From Winogradskyella sp. KYW1333 (GTDB taxonomy: Bacteria; Bacteroidota; Bacteroidia; Flavobacteriales; Flavobacteriaceae), in contig NZ_QPHL01000013.1 in NCBI RefSeq assembly GCF_003335675.1, positions 62,001 to 126,000 of the forward strand: a stretch of DNA of 64,000 nucleotides, given 5' to 3'. Position numbers and translations under genes: made by a program. Positions 55,384 to 64,000 of the stretch are shown one piece after another (the stretch's first letter is position 1; every line of letters starts with the position of its first letter). Below the pieces are notes generated by a model. That model was not told the DNA's origin, made no database searches, and worked only from the letters and a program-made list of their open reading frames with translations.

Positions 55384-56637
55384 ATGCTCGTATATCTACG
55401 TTTATTTAAAGAAAGCTTTTCATTTGCATTTAATGCGCTACGCAACAATAAATTAAGGACATTCCTTTCCTTACTGGGCGTTACAATTGGCATATTTTCT
55501 ATTATTGCTGTATTGGCAGCAGTAGATTCATTAGATAAAAATATTAGAGAATCTCTTAGTGCATTAGATAGTAATACCATGTACTTGGCCAGTTTTTCAT
55601 TTGGCCCAACTGACGTGCCAAGATGGAAAAGGGAGACATTTGATGAGATTTCTTATAATGAGTATAAGTATCTAAAGGCAAATCTTAATGGTGCAGAGCA
55701 TGTTGCTTTTCAATTATTTGTTAGGCGTGAAAACATAAGGTATGAATCTGAACAGGTAAGCAGTATTAATACTGTGGTGGTTTCTAATGAATTCACAGAT
55801 ATCCAAGTTTTGGAATTTGAAAAAGGTAGGTTTTACACTGAATCTGAATCTAATGCTGGTAGGCCAGTTGTGGTTATAGGCTCGGAAATTGCTAAATCCT
55901 TGTTTGGTGATTTTGAACCCATAGGAAAGAAAGTACGGCTGTATGGACAAAAATTTACAGTTATAGGAGTTGTCAAAAAAGAAGGTTCAGGACTTTTTGG
56001 TGATAGTAATGACGAGTCAATATTTCTTCCTGCCAATTATGTAAGAAAACGGTTTGGTGATAACAATAAAAATTTCAGAAATATTATAATCATCAAACCA
56101 GAAAAAGATTCAGATATAGCAGGTTTAAAAGCAGAAGTAGTGCAGTTAATACGAAATCGTAGAGGCTTAAAACCAGATGAAATAGATACGTTTTTTATTA
56201 GTGTTATATCCGGACTACAAGATGCCATTGATGGCATTATTGGCACAATGAATTTAATTGGTTGGATTATTAGTGGGTTCTCCTTGCTGGTTGGTGGTTT
56301 CGGTATTGCCAATATTATGTTTGTTAGTGTAAAAGAGAGAACCAATTTAATAGGTATACAAAAGTCTTTAGGTGCTAAGAATAAGTTTATATTGTTTCAG
56401 TTTTTATTTGAAGCAATAATACTAGCAATTGTTGGTGGTGTAGTTGGTTTGTTTATGGTTTGGATCGGCACGATAATAGGAAACAATCTCTCTGAAGATT
56501 TTGAATTTGTTTTGTCCTTTAGAAATATGCTATTAGGTATTTTAATATCGTCCTTTATAGGTTTGATTTCTGGTTTAATACCAGCGTTATCGGCTTCTAG
56601 ATTAGATCCCGTTGAAGCAATTAGAACAGGAATGTAA
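55384..56637 (+). CDS. MacB/FtsX-type ABC transporter permease (second of tandem pair)
   Basis: The 417-residue protein is clearly a duplicate of the preceding one. The same N-terminal SFGPTDVPRWKR and LGVTIGIFSIIAVLAAVD blocks and the same C-terminal GFGIANIMFVSVKERTN and DPVEAIRTGM blocks recur, while the periplasmic domain (about 80-250) has diverged. The two might form a heterodimer or serve different substrates. A 79-base gap with an imperfect box TATCTTTA separates them. The convergent GAF gene abuts its stop codon. Confidence 0.93.
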   Translation: MLVYLRLFKESFSFAFNALRNNKLRTFLSLLGVTIGIFSIIAVLAAVDSLDKNIRESLSALDSNTMYLASFSFGPTDVPRWKRETFDEISYNEYKYLKANLNGAEHVAFQLFVRRENIRYESEQVSSINTVVVSNEFTDIQVLEFEKGRFYTESESNAGRPVVVIGSEIAKSLFGDFEPIGKKVRLYGQKFTVIGVVKKEGSGLFGDSNDESIFLPANYVRKRFGDNNKNFRNIIIIKPEKDSDIAGLKAEVVQLIRNRRGLKPDEIDTFFISVISGLQDAIDGIIGTMNLIGWIISGFSLLVGGFGIANIMFVSVKERTNLIGIQKSLGAKNKFILFQFLFEAIILAIVGGVVGLFMVWIGTIIGNNLSEDFEFVLSFRNMLLGILISSFIGLISGLIPALSASRLDPVEAIRTGM

Positions 56638-56638
56638 T

Positions 56639-57097
56639 TTAAGCTAAAATATGTGAAACCTCTTCACAAACAAATTCAAGGAAGCGTTCGTCAGCTTCAG
56701 TAAAAGGATCAGGAGTATTAGAATCTATATCTATTTGACCTATGTTTTCACCATTCACAAAAATTGGTACTACAATCTCGGCCTTAACTGTAATACTACA
56801 GGCAATGTAATTATCTTGAGCTGAAACGTCTGGAACAACAAAATTCTGATTGCTTACAGCAACTTGTCCACAAATACCTTTTCCATAAGGAATTATTGTA
56901 TGATCGGTTGGTTCACCAACATAAGGTCCTAATTTCAATTCTTCTTTGTTGCCATTTTTAAAATAAAAACCAACCCAATTATAATGGTCAACATTGGATT
57001 CTAGTAATTCACAAATCTTATGTAATCGTTCATCTAGGGTAATTTCCGATTGATTTATTATTGATTTTACTTCTGGTTTTAAATGAATAAGGTTCAT
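56639..57097 (-). CDS. GAF-domain protein, possible free methionine-(R)-sulfoxide reductase
   Basis: This 152-residue single GAF domain resembles fRMsr (MsrC). It has GICG (Cys76) and YIAC (Cys100) at the positions of E. coli Cys94 and Cys118, and the conserved IGQIDIDS. The position of the third, resolving Cys84 is occupied by a non-Cys residue (near His66). The enzyme may therefore work with a different resolving thiol, or the protein may simply be a GAF ligand-binding domain. It would reduce free methionine sulfoxide, complementing the lipoprotein MsrA encoded in this window. Confidence 0.8.
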   Translation of the reverse strand: MNLIHLKPEVKSIINQSEITLDERLHKICELLESNVDHYNWVGFYFKNGNKEELKLGPYVGEPTDHTIIPYGKGICGQVAVSNQNFVVPDVSAQDNYIACSITVKAEIVVPIFVNGENIGQIDIDSNTPDPFTEADERFLEFVCEEVSHILA

Positions 57098-57185
57098 AAG
57101 TTGAAAAACTTTTGGTAAAAGTATTCAAAATGCACTATTTTGAAATACTGTTTTTATAAATTTAACAACAAACTAACACATCTAA

Positions 57186-57740
57186 TTGTTGAGATCAATT
57201 TTAATTAAATATAAACTTGTAATACGTTTTATGCTAACCTTTGTATTAGTTTATACAGTTCTTACAATTGGGTATAAAATATATCTCAGTAATTCTGACG
57301 GTTTATTGTATTATCCTGACTATGCGACACATATAGTGGCAAATCAAACCGAAAACTTACTAGATGTGATTGGTTATGATACTGAAGTCTTTCCTCATGA
57401 AACTGAGCCTTCAATGAAAGTTGTAATTAACGGAAAGTTTGTGGCACGAATTATTGAAGGTTGCAATGCCATAAGTATAATAGTTTTGTTTTTATCTTTT
57501 GTAATCGCGTTTGCTGATAATTTTAAAACAACATTTTTGTATTGTTTAGCTGGGAGTATAATTATATATGCTTTTAACCTCATAAGAATTGTTATCTTGT
57601 CTGCCTGTTTATACCATTATCCTTGGCGAAGAGAAATTTTACACTCTGTTATTTTTCCAATTGTTATTTATGGAACAGTATTTATTCTATGGATGATTTG
57701 GGTTAATAAATTTGCAAAAAAGAAAAAAGTCAATACCTAG
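57186..57740 (+). CDS. xrtF: Exosortase family protein XrtF
   Basis: XrtF is a multi-pass membrane transpeptidase-like sorting enzyme of Bacteroidota. The 184-residue protein shows the exosortase catalytic triad: Cys93 in IIEGCNAI, Arg134 in FNLIRIV and His153 in ILHSVIF, with six or so helices. Known targets carry a C-terminal sorting tail, but none is recognised nearby. The start is TTG at 57186 or the adjacent TTG at 57189. Both keep the MLRSILIKYK-type N-terminus and no ATG precedes it. Confidence 0.9.
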   Translation: MLRSILIKYKLVIRFMLTFVLVYTVLTIGYKIYLSNSDGLLYYPDYATHIVANQTENLLDVIGYDTEVFPHETEPSMKVVINGKFVARIIEGCNAISIIVLFLSFVIAFADNFKTTFLYCLAGSIIIYAFNLIRIVILSACLYHYPWRREILHSVIFPIVIYGTVFILWMIWVNKFAKKKKVNT

Positions 57741-58161
57741 AGTTGTGAAATATATCATCTTGTTTGTTCTTTTTTTGATACTCGTTTTAATACGTGCTTT
57801 TGAGGATGTTTTATTTTATGATCCATACCTTTCCTTTTTTGAAAATGATTATTTGTATATGGATAGTCCACGTCGTGAAGTGGCTAAACTGGTATTTTTT
57901 ACGAGTTTGAGATATTTGTTAAATACTTTGGTTTCATTAGCAATACTATTTGTAATCTTTAAGTACAAGGGCATTTTAAAGTTTAGTACACTTATTTATA
58001 CACTAGCATACATAGCCTTAATGACATCATTTTTATATTTTGTAATTAATCCTAAGCAAGAAAATTATTATTTATTTTTTAATATAAGACGATTTTTAAT
58101 TCAGCCATTGTTGTTAATACTTCTGTTGCCAGCGTTTTATTATTATAAATTGAATCGTTAA
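57712..58161 (+). CDS. Exosortase F system-associated protein
   Basis: The 149-residue membrane protein has four hydrophobic helices (about 14-27, 66-82, 92-111 and 128-143) and the family segment RAFEDVLFYDPYLSFF. It overlaps xrtF by 29 bases, with a TTG start at 57712, the only start that keeps the first helix and its basic N-terminus. It always accompanies XrtF in flavobacteria and is thought to assist it. Its mechanism is unknown. Confidence 0.87.
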   Translation: MQKRKKSIPRVVKYIILFVLFLILVLIRAFEDVLFYDPYLSFFENDYLYMDSPRREVAKLVFFTSLRYLLNTLVSLAILFVIFKYKGILKFSTLIYTLAYIALMTSFLYFVINPKQENYYLFFNIRRFLIQPLLLILLLPAFYYYKLNR

Positions 58162-58200
58162 GACTAATATAAAACTCATCTCATCTTTTAATTTATTTTG

Positions 58201-58208
58201 TAGGTTTG
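58201..58208 (+). promoter_or_regulatory. -7 box immediately before the HYC_CC_PP GTG start
   Basis: TAGGTTTG is a perfect TAnnTTTG box and the GTG at 58213 follows 4 bases later. The stretch TTTGCAATGTGA is identical to that before the tatA-like gene at 11321, so this too predicts a leaderless or near-leaderless mRNA. Confidence 0.55.
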
Positions 58209-58212
58209 CAAT

Positions 58213-58620
58213 GTGAAAGCAACTGTTTTACATAAGTCCTTTTCTTTATTCCTAGCATTTTTAGTGCTCTTTTCAACATTTTCATTCACTGTTGAGAAAC
58301 ACTATTGTGGTAATCATTTAGTTGACACTGCAATTTTTAGCCAGGCAAAAAAATGTGGTGGTATAGGTGCTGAAGATATTAGTTATGTTAAAAAACCCTG
58401 TTGCAAGGATATCGTAGTTATAATTGAAGGTCAGGATGAATTGACCGTTAAAGACTTTCAATCTATTGAAAAAGATACATATACTACTTTAGTGTCTTAT
58501 GTCCTTAGTTATATGTTTCTGTTTGAGACGGTAGCAAAACCAATAATACCGCACAAGTATTACAAACCTCCCAAAATCATCAAAGACATACATGTTTTAG
58601 ATGAAACTTATCTCATTTGA
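58213..58620 (+). CDS. HYC_CC_PP family secreted protein
   Basis: The 135-residue protein matches the named flavobacterial family by its invariant groups: His30-Tyr31-Cys32, the Cys63-Cys64 pair (KKPCCKD) and the Pro119-Pro120 pair (YYKPP). A signal sequence covers about 1-26. Another Cys is at 48. The function is unknown, but the Cys and His content suggests metal binding. It heads the block with a TonB receptor and an HMA-domain protein. The start is GTG, placed by the signal peptide and by the promoter box at 58201. Confidence 0.85.
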   Translation: MKATVLHKSFSLFLAFLVLFSTFSFTVEKHYCGNHLVDTAIFSQAKKCGGIGAEDISYVKKPCCKDIVVIIEGQDELTVKDFQSIEKDTYTTLVSYVLSYMFLFETVAKPIIPHKYYKPPKIIKDIHVLDETYLI

Positions 58621-58688
58621 TTAAGAAGTAACAACTCAAAAATTAAGAGAGCACTGAATAGTGCATACGTTATTTTTATAATTAAATC

Positions 58689-60926
58689 ATGAAAAAATAT
58701 TTATACATTTTATTTATAAGCATTGGGTTTATAGGTTATTCCCAAGAACAATTAAAAGGGGTTGTTTTAGAAAACAGTAGTTCTAAAGAAGTGCCATTAC
58801 AAGGAGCTAATGTATTCTGGCTCAACTCAACAGTAGGTGCAGTTACGGCTGAAGATGGAACATTTTCATTGCCATATAAGTTTTCCTATAACAAACTTGT
58901 AATAAGTTATGTTGGCTTTAAAACTGATACCGTAATTGTCAGTGAGAACAGATATATAAAGCACGTGTTACAATCATCGGATGAATTAGATGCAGTAACC
59001 GTGACATCACGAAAACAGGCCACTACAAAGTCCTTCTTAAAAGCTACTAACACGTTCACGGTTAGTAGTGAGGAATTATTAAAAGCGGCGTGCTGTAATC
59101 TCTCAGAAAGTTTTGAAACCAACCCATCAATTGATGTCAATTTTGCCGATGCGGTTACGGGCACTAAGCAGATAAAAATGTTAGGGCTCAATTCCCCTTA
59201 TATATTAATTGCAACAGAAAATATCCCAGCAATTCGTGGAGCTTCTCAAGCATATGGATTAAGTTTTATACCAGGAACTTGGGTTGAGAGTATACAGATT
59301 ACCAAAGGTGCAGGAAGTGTGGTGAACGGTTTTGAAAGTATTGCAGGCCAAATTAATGCAGAACTTGTAAAACCAATTACTGACAACAAGTTGTTTGTAA
59401 ATACGTATGCAGGGATTAATGGACGACTAGAATTAAATACCCACATTAATAAAAAAGTATCCGATAGATGGAGTGGTGGATTATATATCCATGGTAATCT
59501 CCGAAATCAAAAGTTTGATAGAAATGATGATTCTTTTTTAGATGTCCCTTTAAAAGAGCAAATTAATATCATGAATAGGTGGCAATACACGAATCCAGTA
59601 AAAGGTGTAGTCAGTTTTATAAATCTTAGATATATTAACGATAACACTCAGTCTGGACAAATTGATTTTGATCCAGGTCGTGACATGGGTACTACAAATT
59701 TTTGGGGAAGCGAGATAGATACAGAACGATTTGAGGTAACTACCAAACTTGGTTATGTTAATCCTGAAATCCCATATCAGAGTTTAGGCTTTCAAACAGC
59801 ATTTAGTCAACATAATCAAGAATCTTATTTTGGGTTAAATGTATACGATATAAAGCATACAAGTTTTTATTCAAATTTGGTATATAACAGTATTATCACA
59901 GATTCAAGGCATAAAATTAAAACGGGACTAACTTTCACCTACGATAATTATGATGAGTTGGTCAATATTGATAATTATGAACGTACAGAGAACTCGTTTG
60001 GAGGCTTCTTTGAATATTCTTATGATGATTTAGATAAGTTGACATTAACTGCTGGTATTAGAGCAGACCAACATAATAGATTTGGATTTTTTATAACACC
60101 AAGATTACATGTTAGGTATACACCTTGGGAAAAATCCGTATTTAGGACTTCAATTGGTAGAGGTATAAAAAGTGCCAATATTTTTGCTGAGACTCAAAAT
60201 ATGTTCTCGAGTTCTAGGCAAATTAATATTCTTGGAATAGGAGGGAAGATTTACGGTTTAGATCCGGAGATTGCATGGAATTATGGTTTTAGCTATTTAC
60301 AAGGATTTAATCTTTTTGAGAGAAAAGCAGATGTTACACTAGATTTTTATAGAACAGATTTTGAAAATCAGGTTATAACTGATTGGGAAAATCCATCTGA
60401 AATAAATTTTTACAATCTAGAAGGTGAAAGTTTTGCAAATAGTTTTCAGTTAGAGTTTAATTATAATGCCTTCGAAAATTTTGATTTCCGAATGGCTTAT
60501 AAGTTTTATGATATTCAAACAGATTATTTAAGTGGTAGGTTAGATAATCCGCTGATCCCCAAACATCGTCTGTTTGCAAATGCATCTTACAAAACGGAGT
60601 TGACCACAAATGGATCGCAATGGAAATTCGATGCAACGTATAACTGGTTGAGCAAACAGCGTTTCCCCAATACTGATGCAAGCGCACCTGAATTTCAATT
60701 AGATGAATATTCACCTACAATTGGAACTTTAAATCTACAAATGACTAAGGTGTTTTCGCCAAGTTTTGAAATTTATATTGGAGGAGAAAATGTAACAAAT
60801 GTGAGACAGTCCAACCCAATTATTAGCCCAGATAACCCATTTGGTTCAAATTTTGATAGTAACTTTGTGTATGGTCCTATTTTTGGAAGCATGTATTATG
60901 CAGGACTTAGATTTAAAATGAATTAA
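58689..60926 (+). CDS. TonB-dependent receptor, probable metal or metal-chelate type
   Basis: The 745-residue outer-membrane protein has a signal peptide (about 1-18, ending GYSQ), a CarboxypepD_reg-like domain (about 22-97), the plug (about 110-225) and a beta-barrel to the C-terminus. The plug begins with an unusual vicinal cysteine pair, Cys135-Cys136, in KAACCNLSESFE. It contains IKMLGLNSPYILIATENIPAIRG in the usual plug loops. No SusD partner is present. Neighbouring Cys-rich and HMA proteins suggest copper or another soft metal as ligand, which is inference. Confidence 0.93.
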   Translation: MKKYLYILFISIGFIGYSQEQLKGVVLENSSSKEVPLQGANVFWLNSTVGAVTAEDGTFSLPYKFSYNKLVISYVGFKTDTVIVSENRYIKHVLQSSDELDAVTVTSRKQATTKSFLKATNTFTVSSEELLKAACCNLSESFETNPSIDVNFADAVTGTKQIKMLGLNSPYILIATENIPAIRGASQAYGLSFIPGTWVESIQITKGAGSVVNGFESIAGQINAELVKPITDNKLFVNTYAGINGRLELNTHINKKVSDRWSGGLYIHGNLRNQKFDRNDDSFLDVPLKEQINIMNRWQYTNPVKGVVSFINLRYINDNTQSGQIDFDPGRDMGTTNFWGSEIDTERFEVTTKLGYVNPEIPYQSLGFQTAFSQHNQESYFGLNVYDIKHTSFYSNLVYNSIITDSRHKIKTGLTFTYDNYDELVNIDNYERTENSFGGFFEYSYDDLDKLTLTAGIRADQHNRFGFFITPRLHVRYTPWEKSVFRTSIGRGIKSANIFAETQNMFSSSRQINILGIGGKIYGLDPEIAWNYGFSYLQGFNLFERKADVTLDFYRTDFENQVITDWENPSEINFYNLEGESFANSFQLEFNYNAFENFDFRMAYKFYDIQTDYLSGRLDNPLIPKHRLFANASYKTELTTNGSQWKFDATYNWLSKQRFPNTDASAPEFQLDEYSPTIGTLNLQMTKVFSPSFEIYIGGENVTNVRQSNPIISPDNPFGSNFDSNFVYGPIFGSMYYAGLRFKMN

Positions 60927-60947
60927 GAAAATTTAAAAAATAAAAAC

Positions 60948-61325
60948 ATGAAAAATATAATAACTCTATTAGCCCTTTGTTTTGGGATGATTGCTTTTTC
61001 TCAAAATAAAAATACAAAGGTGAGTATGGAAGTAGATGGTGTTTGCATGATGTGTAAAGAACGAATCGAAAAAGCTGCAATTAGAACAAAAGGAGTTAAA
61101 TCTGCTGTTTGGAGTGTAGATACACACGAGCTTAAACTTATTTATGATGAGGGTAAAACGAATCTTAAAACAATTGCACAAAAATTAGCTGACGTAGGAC
61201 ACGATACCAAAGAAATTAAAGCAACAGAAGAAGCTTATAATTCTGTGCACCCTTGTTGTAAGTATCGAGACAAAGATGCAGTGAAAGACCATGAGGGAAA
61301 ACTTAAAAAATCTTCAGGAAAATAA
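60948..61325 (+). CDS. Periplasmic heavy-metal-associated (HMA) domain protein
   Basis: This 125-residue protein has a signal peptide (about 1-19, ending AFSQ) and an HMA/CopZ-like ferredoxin fold (about 24-93) with the metal site Cys33-x-x-Cys36 in GVCMMC. A C-terminal extension carries Cys103-Cys104 in HPCCKYRDKD and a charged tail. It would shuttle a soft metal ion in the periplasm. It follows the TonB receptor by 21 bases and is closed by a strong terminator. Confidence 0.9.
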   Translation: MKNIITLLALCFGMIAFSQNKNTKVSMEVDGVCMMCKERIEKAAIRTKGVKSAVWSVDTHELKLIYDEGKTNLKTIAQKLADVGHDTKEIKATEEAYNSVHPCCKYRDKDAVKDHEGKLKKSSGK

Positions 61326-61330
61326 AACAA

Positions 61331-61360
61331 AAAAAGCCTCAACAATTGTTGAGGCTTTTT
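61331..61360. terminator. Bidirectional terminator between HMA and groEL genes
   Basis: A perfect 30-base palindrome whose stem is AAAAAGCCTCAAC/GTTGAGGCTTTTT works on both strands and ends both the metal block and the groESL operon. Confidence 0.88.
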
Positions 61361-61389
61361 ATATATAGTTATGATTTTTCTATATATGA

Positions 61390-63054
<1,665 letters not shown>

Positions 63055-63330
63055 TTAAACAATTGCCAAGATGTCACTCTCGCGCATCATTAAATAGTCT
63101 TTGCCTTCTAATTTAAGTTCGGTTCCTCCATACTTTCCATATAATACAGTGTCACCAACCTTAACAGTTAAAGGTTCGTCTTTTTTGCCGTTTCCAACGG
63201 CAACTACAGTTCCCTTTTGCGGCTTTTCTTTTGCATTATCAGGAATAATAATACCAGAAGCTGTAGTTGTTTCAGCTTCCATTGGTTCTACAAGAACTCG
63301 GTCTGCTAAAGGTTTAATGTTTAAGCCCAT
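63055..63330 (-). CDS. groS: Co-chaperonin GroES
   Basis: This 91-residue lid of the GroEL chamber has the usual [12 protein letters not shown] start, the mobile loop around residues 17-32 ([12 protein letters not shown]) and [15 protein letters not shown]. It heads the groES-groEL operon. No CIRCE inverted repeat is present in the upstream 97 bases, so HrcA control is not indicated. Confidence 0.98.
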   Translation of the reverse strand: MGLNIKPLADRVLVEPMEAETTTASGIIIPDNAKEKPQKGTVVAVGNGKKDEPLTVKVGDTVLYGKYGGTELKLEGKDYLMMRESDILAIV

Positions 63331-63410
63331 TCTATTTAAGTTTTTATTAATTAATTATTGTTTTAATGCTAAATAACCGTTCGAAAATTATGCCAAGACA
63401 ATTAGACTGA

Positions 63411-63418
63411 CAAACTTA
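63411..63418 (-). promoter_or_regulatory. Putative -7 promoter box of groES-groEL
   Basis: The minus strand reads TAAGTTTG (perfect), about 80 bases upstream of the groES ATG. This predicts a long leader. It lies just after the secG terminator. Confidence 0.4.
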
Positions 63419-63427
63419 CAGTAATAA

Positions 63428-63454
63428 AAAAGCCAGCTCATTGAGCTGGCTTTT
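63428..63454. terminator. Terminator after secG
   Basis: AAAAGCCAGCTC and GAGCTGGCTTTT form a 12-bp stem with a 3-base loop. On the minus strand, where secG is read, TTTTTTATT follows. Confidence 0.88.
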
Positions 63455-63471
63455 GTTTTCTTATAGTTGCA

Positions 63472-63822
63472 TTACTCGTTGGTAGTGTCACTACCACCAG
63501 AAGTATCATCAGTTGTTGGTGTTGTATTCAATGGAGGAAGTGTAGTATCTTCCGTTGTGTCTAACGCTTTAGACTCCACAGTTGTATTAGACTCCATAGT
63601 TAAGTTTGAAGCTAAAATTAGTACAATTAATGCTGTCGCCAAAAACCAAGTACTTTTATCTAGAAAGTCTCCTGTTTTCTTAACACCACCTAATTGTTGT
63701 GTGCCACCACCTCCAAAAGAAGAGGATAGGCCGCCTCCTTTAGGATTCTGTACCATAATTACTACAACGAGTAGAAACGCTACGATTACGATTAGTACTA
63801 GAAATATTGTAAATGCACTCAT
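63472..63822 (-). CDS. secG: Preprotein translocase subunit SecG
   Basis: The 116-residue inner-membrane protein has two helices (about 4-24 and 56-75) linked by the characteristic QNPKGGGLSSSFGGGG loop. A Thr/Ser/Asp-rich C-terminal tail of about 35 residues is longer than in E. coli and of low complexity. SecG assists the SecYE channel. It starts 1 base after the stop of the partial TPR gene and ends in an intrinsic terminator. Confidence 0.96.
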   Translation of the reverse strand: MSAFTIFLVLIVIVAFLLVVVIMVQNPKGGGLSSSFGGGGTQQLGGVKKTGDFLDKSTWFLATALIVLILASNLTMESNTTVESKALDTTEDTTLPPLNTTPTTDDTSGGSDTTNE

Positions 63823-63823
63823 T

Positions 63824-64000
63824 TTATATATTATTATCCTTTAATTCTACTATTAATTTTATTTGGTCTGCAAAGAAACTACTTTTTTCTGGATATTTCA
63901 AACTTAAAATCTTGTAAGATTGAATGGCTTTATTATAGTTTTTCTGCTCCAAATATATCCTTGCTAAAGTTTCTGTCATTAAACTATCAGAGATATCTTT
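63824..64000 (-). CDS. Tetratricopeptide-repeat protein, 3' end only (partial)
   Basis: The minus strand from the window edge encodes 58 residues plus a stop at 63824-63826. The first part, SLMTETLARIYLEQKNYNKA, followed by SYKILSLKYPEK, is a clear TPR helix pair. The upstream part of the gene lies outside the window. The stop is separated from the secG ATG by one base. A TPR protein just before secG fits the order lptE-TPR-secG-groES-groEL that I recall in related genomes. Confidence 0.85.
   Translation of the reverse strand, partial: KDISDSLMTETLARIYLEQKNYNKAIQSYKILSLKYPEKSSFFADQIKLIVELKDNNI

Overview
The window looks like a chromosomal segment of a low-GC member of the Flavobacteriaceae (Bacteroidota). 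Evidence includes AT-rich coding sequence, Bacteroidota-type promoters (TAnnTTTG near -7, sometimes with TTG about 18 bases upstream), essentially no Shine-Dalgarno sequences, the exosortase-F pair XrtF plus partner, a HYC_CC_PP protein, a TonB-dependent receptor with a carboxypeptidase-like N-domain, a DUF6702 protein, and the conserved orders purH-mreBCD-mrdA-rodA and TPR-secG-groES-groEL. I see no rRNA, tRNA, CRISPR array, insertion sequence or prophage. Coding density is very high, and the only gene-free stretch longer than 300 bases is 4203-4567.

Layout. 24-6608 holds housekeeping genes (map, a CoA-transferase, a small HAD hydrolase, gpmI, an M48 protease, a GNAT acetyltransferase, peptidase E). 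6746-11623 is an envelope block: two receptor-N-domain-like secreted proteins, DUF6702, an M1 metallopeptidase and a TatA-family protein. 11624-20860 (minus) is a nine-gene kynurenine-degradation operon. It covers kynureninase, kynurenine 3-monooxygenase, a 2-aminomuconate-deaminase-like RidA protein, an M20 peptidase, an aminomuconate-semialdehyde-dehydrogenase-like ALDH, an atypical SDR, 3-hydroxyanthranilate dioxygenase, ACMS decarboxylase and an O-methyltransferase. Tryptophan dioxygenase and formamidase are not in the window. 20965-26788 holds an Fe-S/CDGSH protein, a lipoprotein gene broken by one in-frame stop, a methyltransferase, msrA, a CT398-like coiled-coil protein without cysteines, a Nif3-like protein and lpxK.

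26785-34090 (minus) is a tightly spaced group: TPR hybrid histidine kinase, gap, lipA, a divergent NRAMP homologue, an ECF sigma factor, a GT2 glycosyltransferase and a small Cys-rich membrane protein. 34215-40603 has aqpZ, an ECF sigma/anti-sigma pair, murB, an aminotransferase, a two-DTG aspartyl protease with a PDZ domain and a DUF1573 protein. 40786-46647 is valS followed by a gluconate module (gntK-gnd-gntP). 46689-53910 (minus) is purH plus the elongasome operon. 54054-56637 carries tandem FtsX-type permeases. 57186-58161 is the exosortase-F pair. 58213-61325 is a candidate metal-handling module (HYC_CC_PP, TonB receptor, HMA protein). The window ends in groEL, groES, secG and the 3' end of a TPR gene.

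Most useful for follow-up are the metal-handling module, the kynurenine operon with an SDR lacking YxxxK and two unexplained passenger genes, an NRAMP homologue without its metal-binding motifs, two nearly identical promoter/GTG-start arrangements that predict leaderless mRNAs, and the nonsense-interrupted lipoprotein gene next to a structured intergenic segment.
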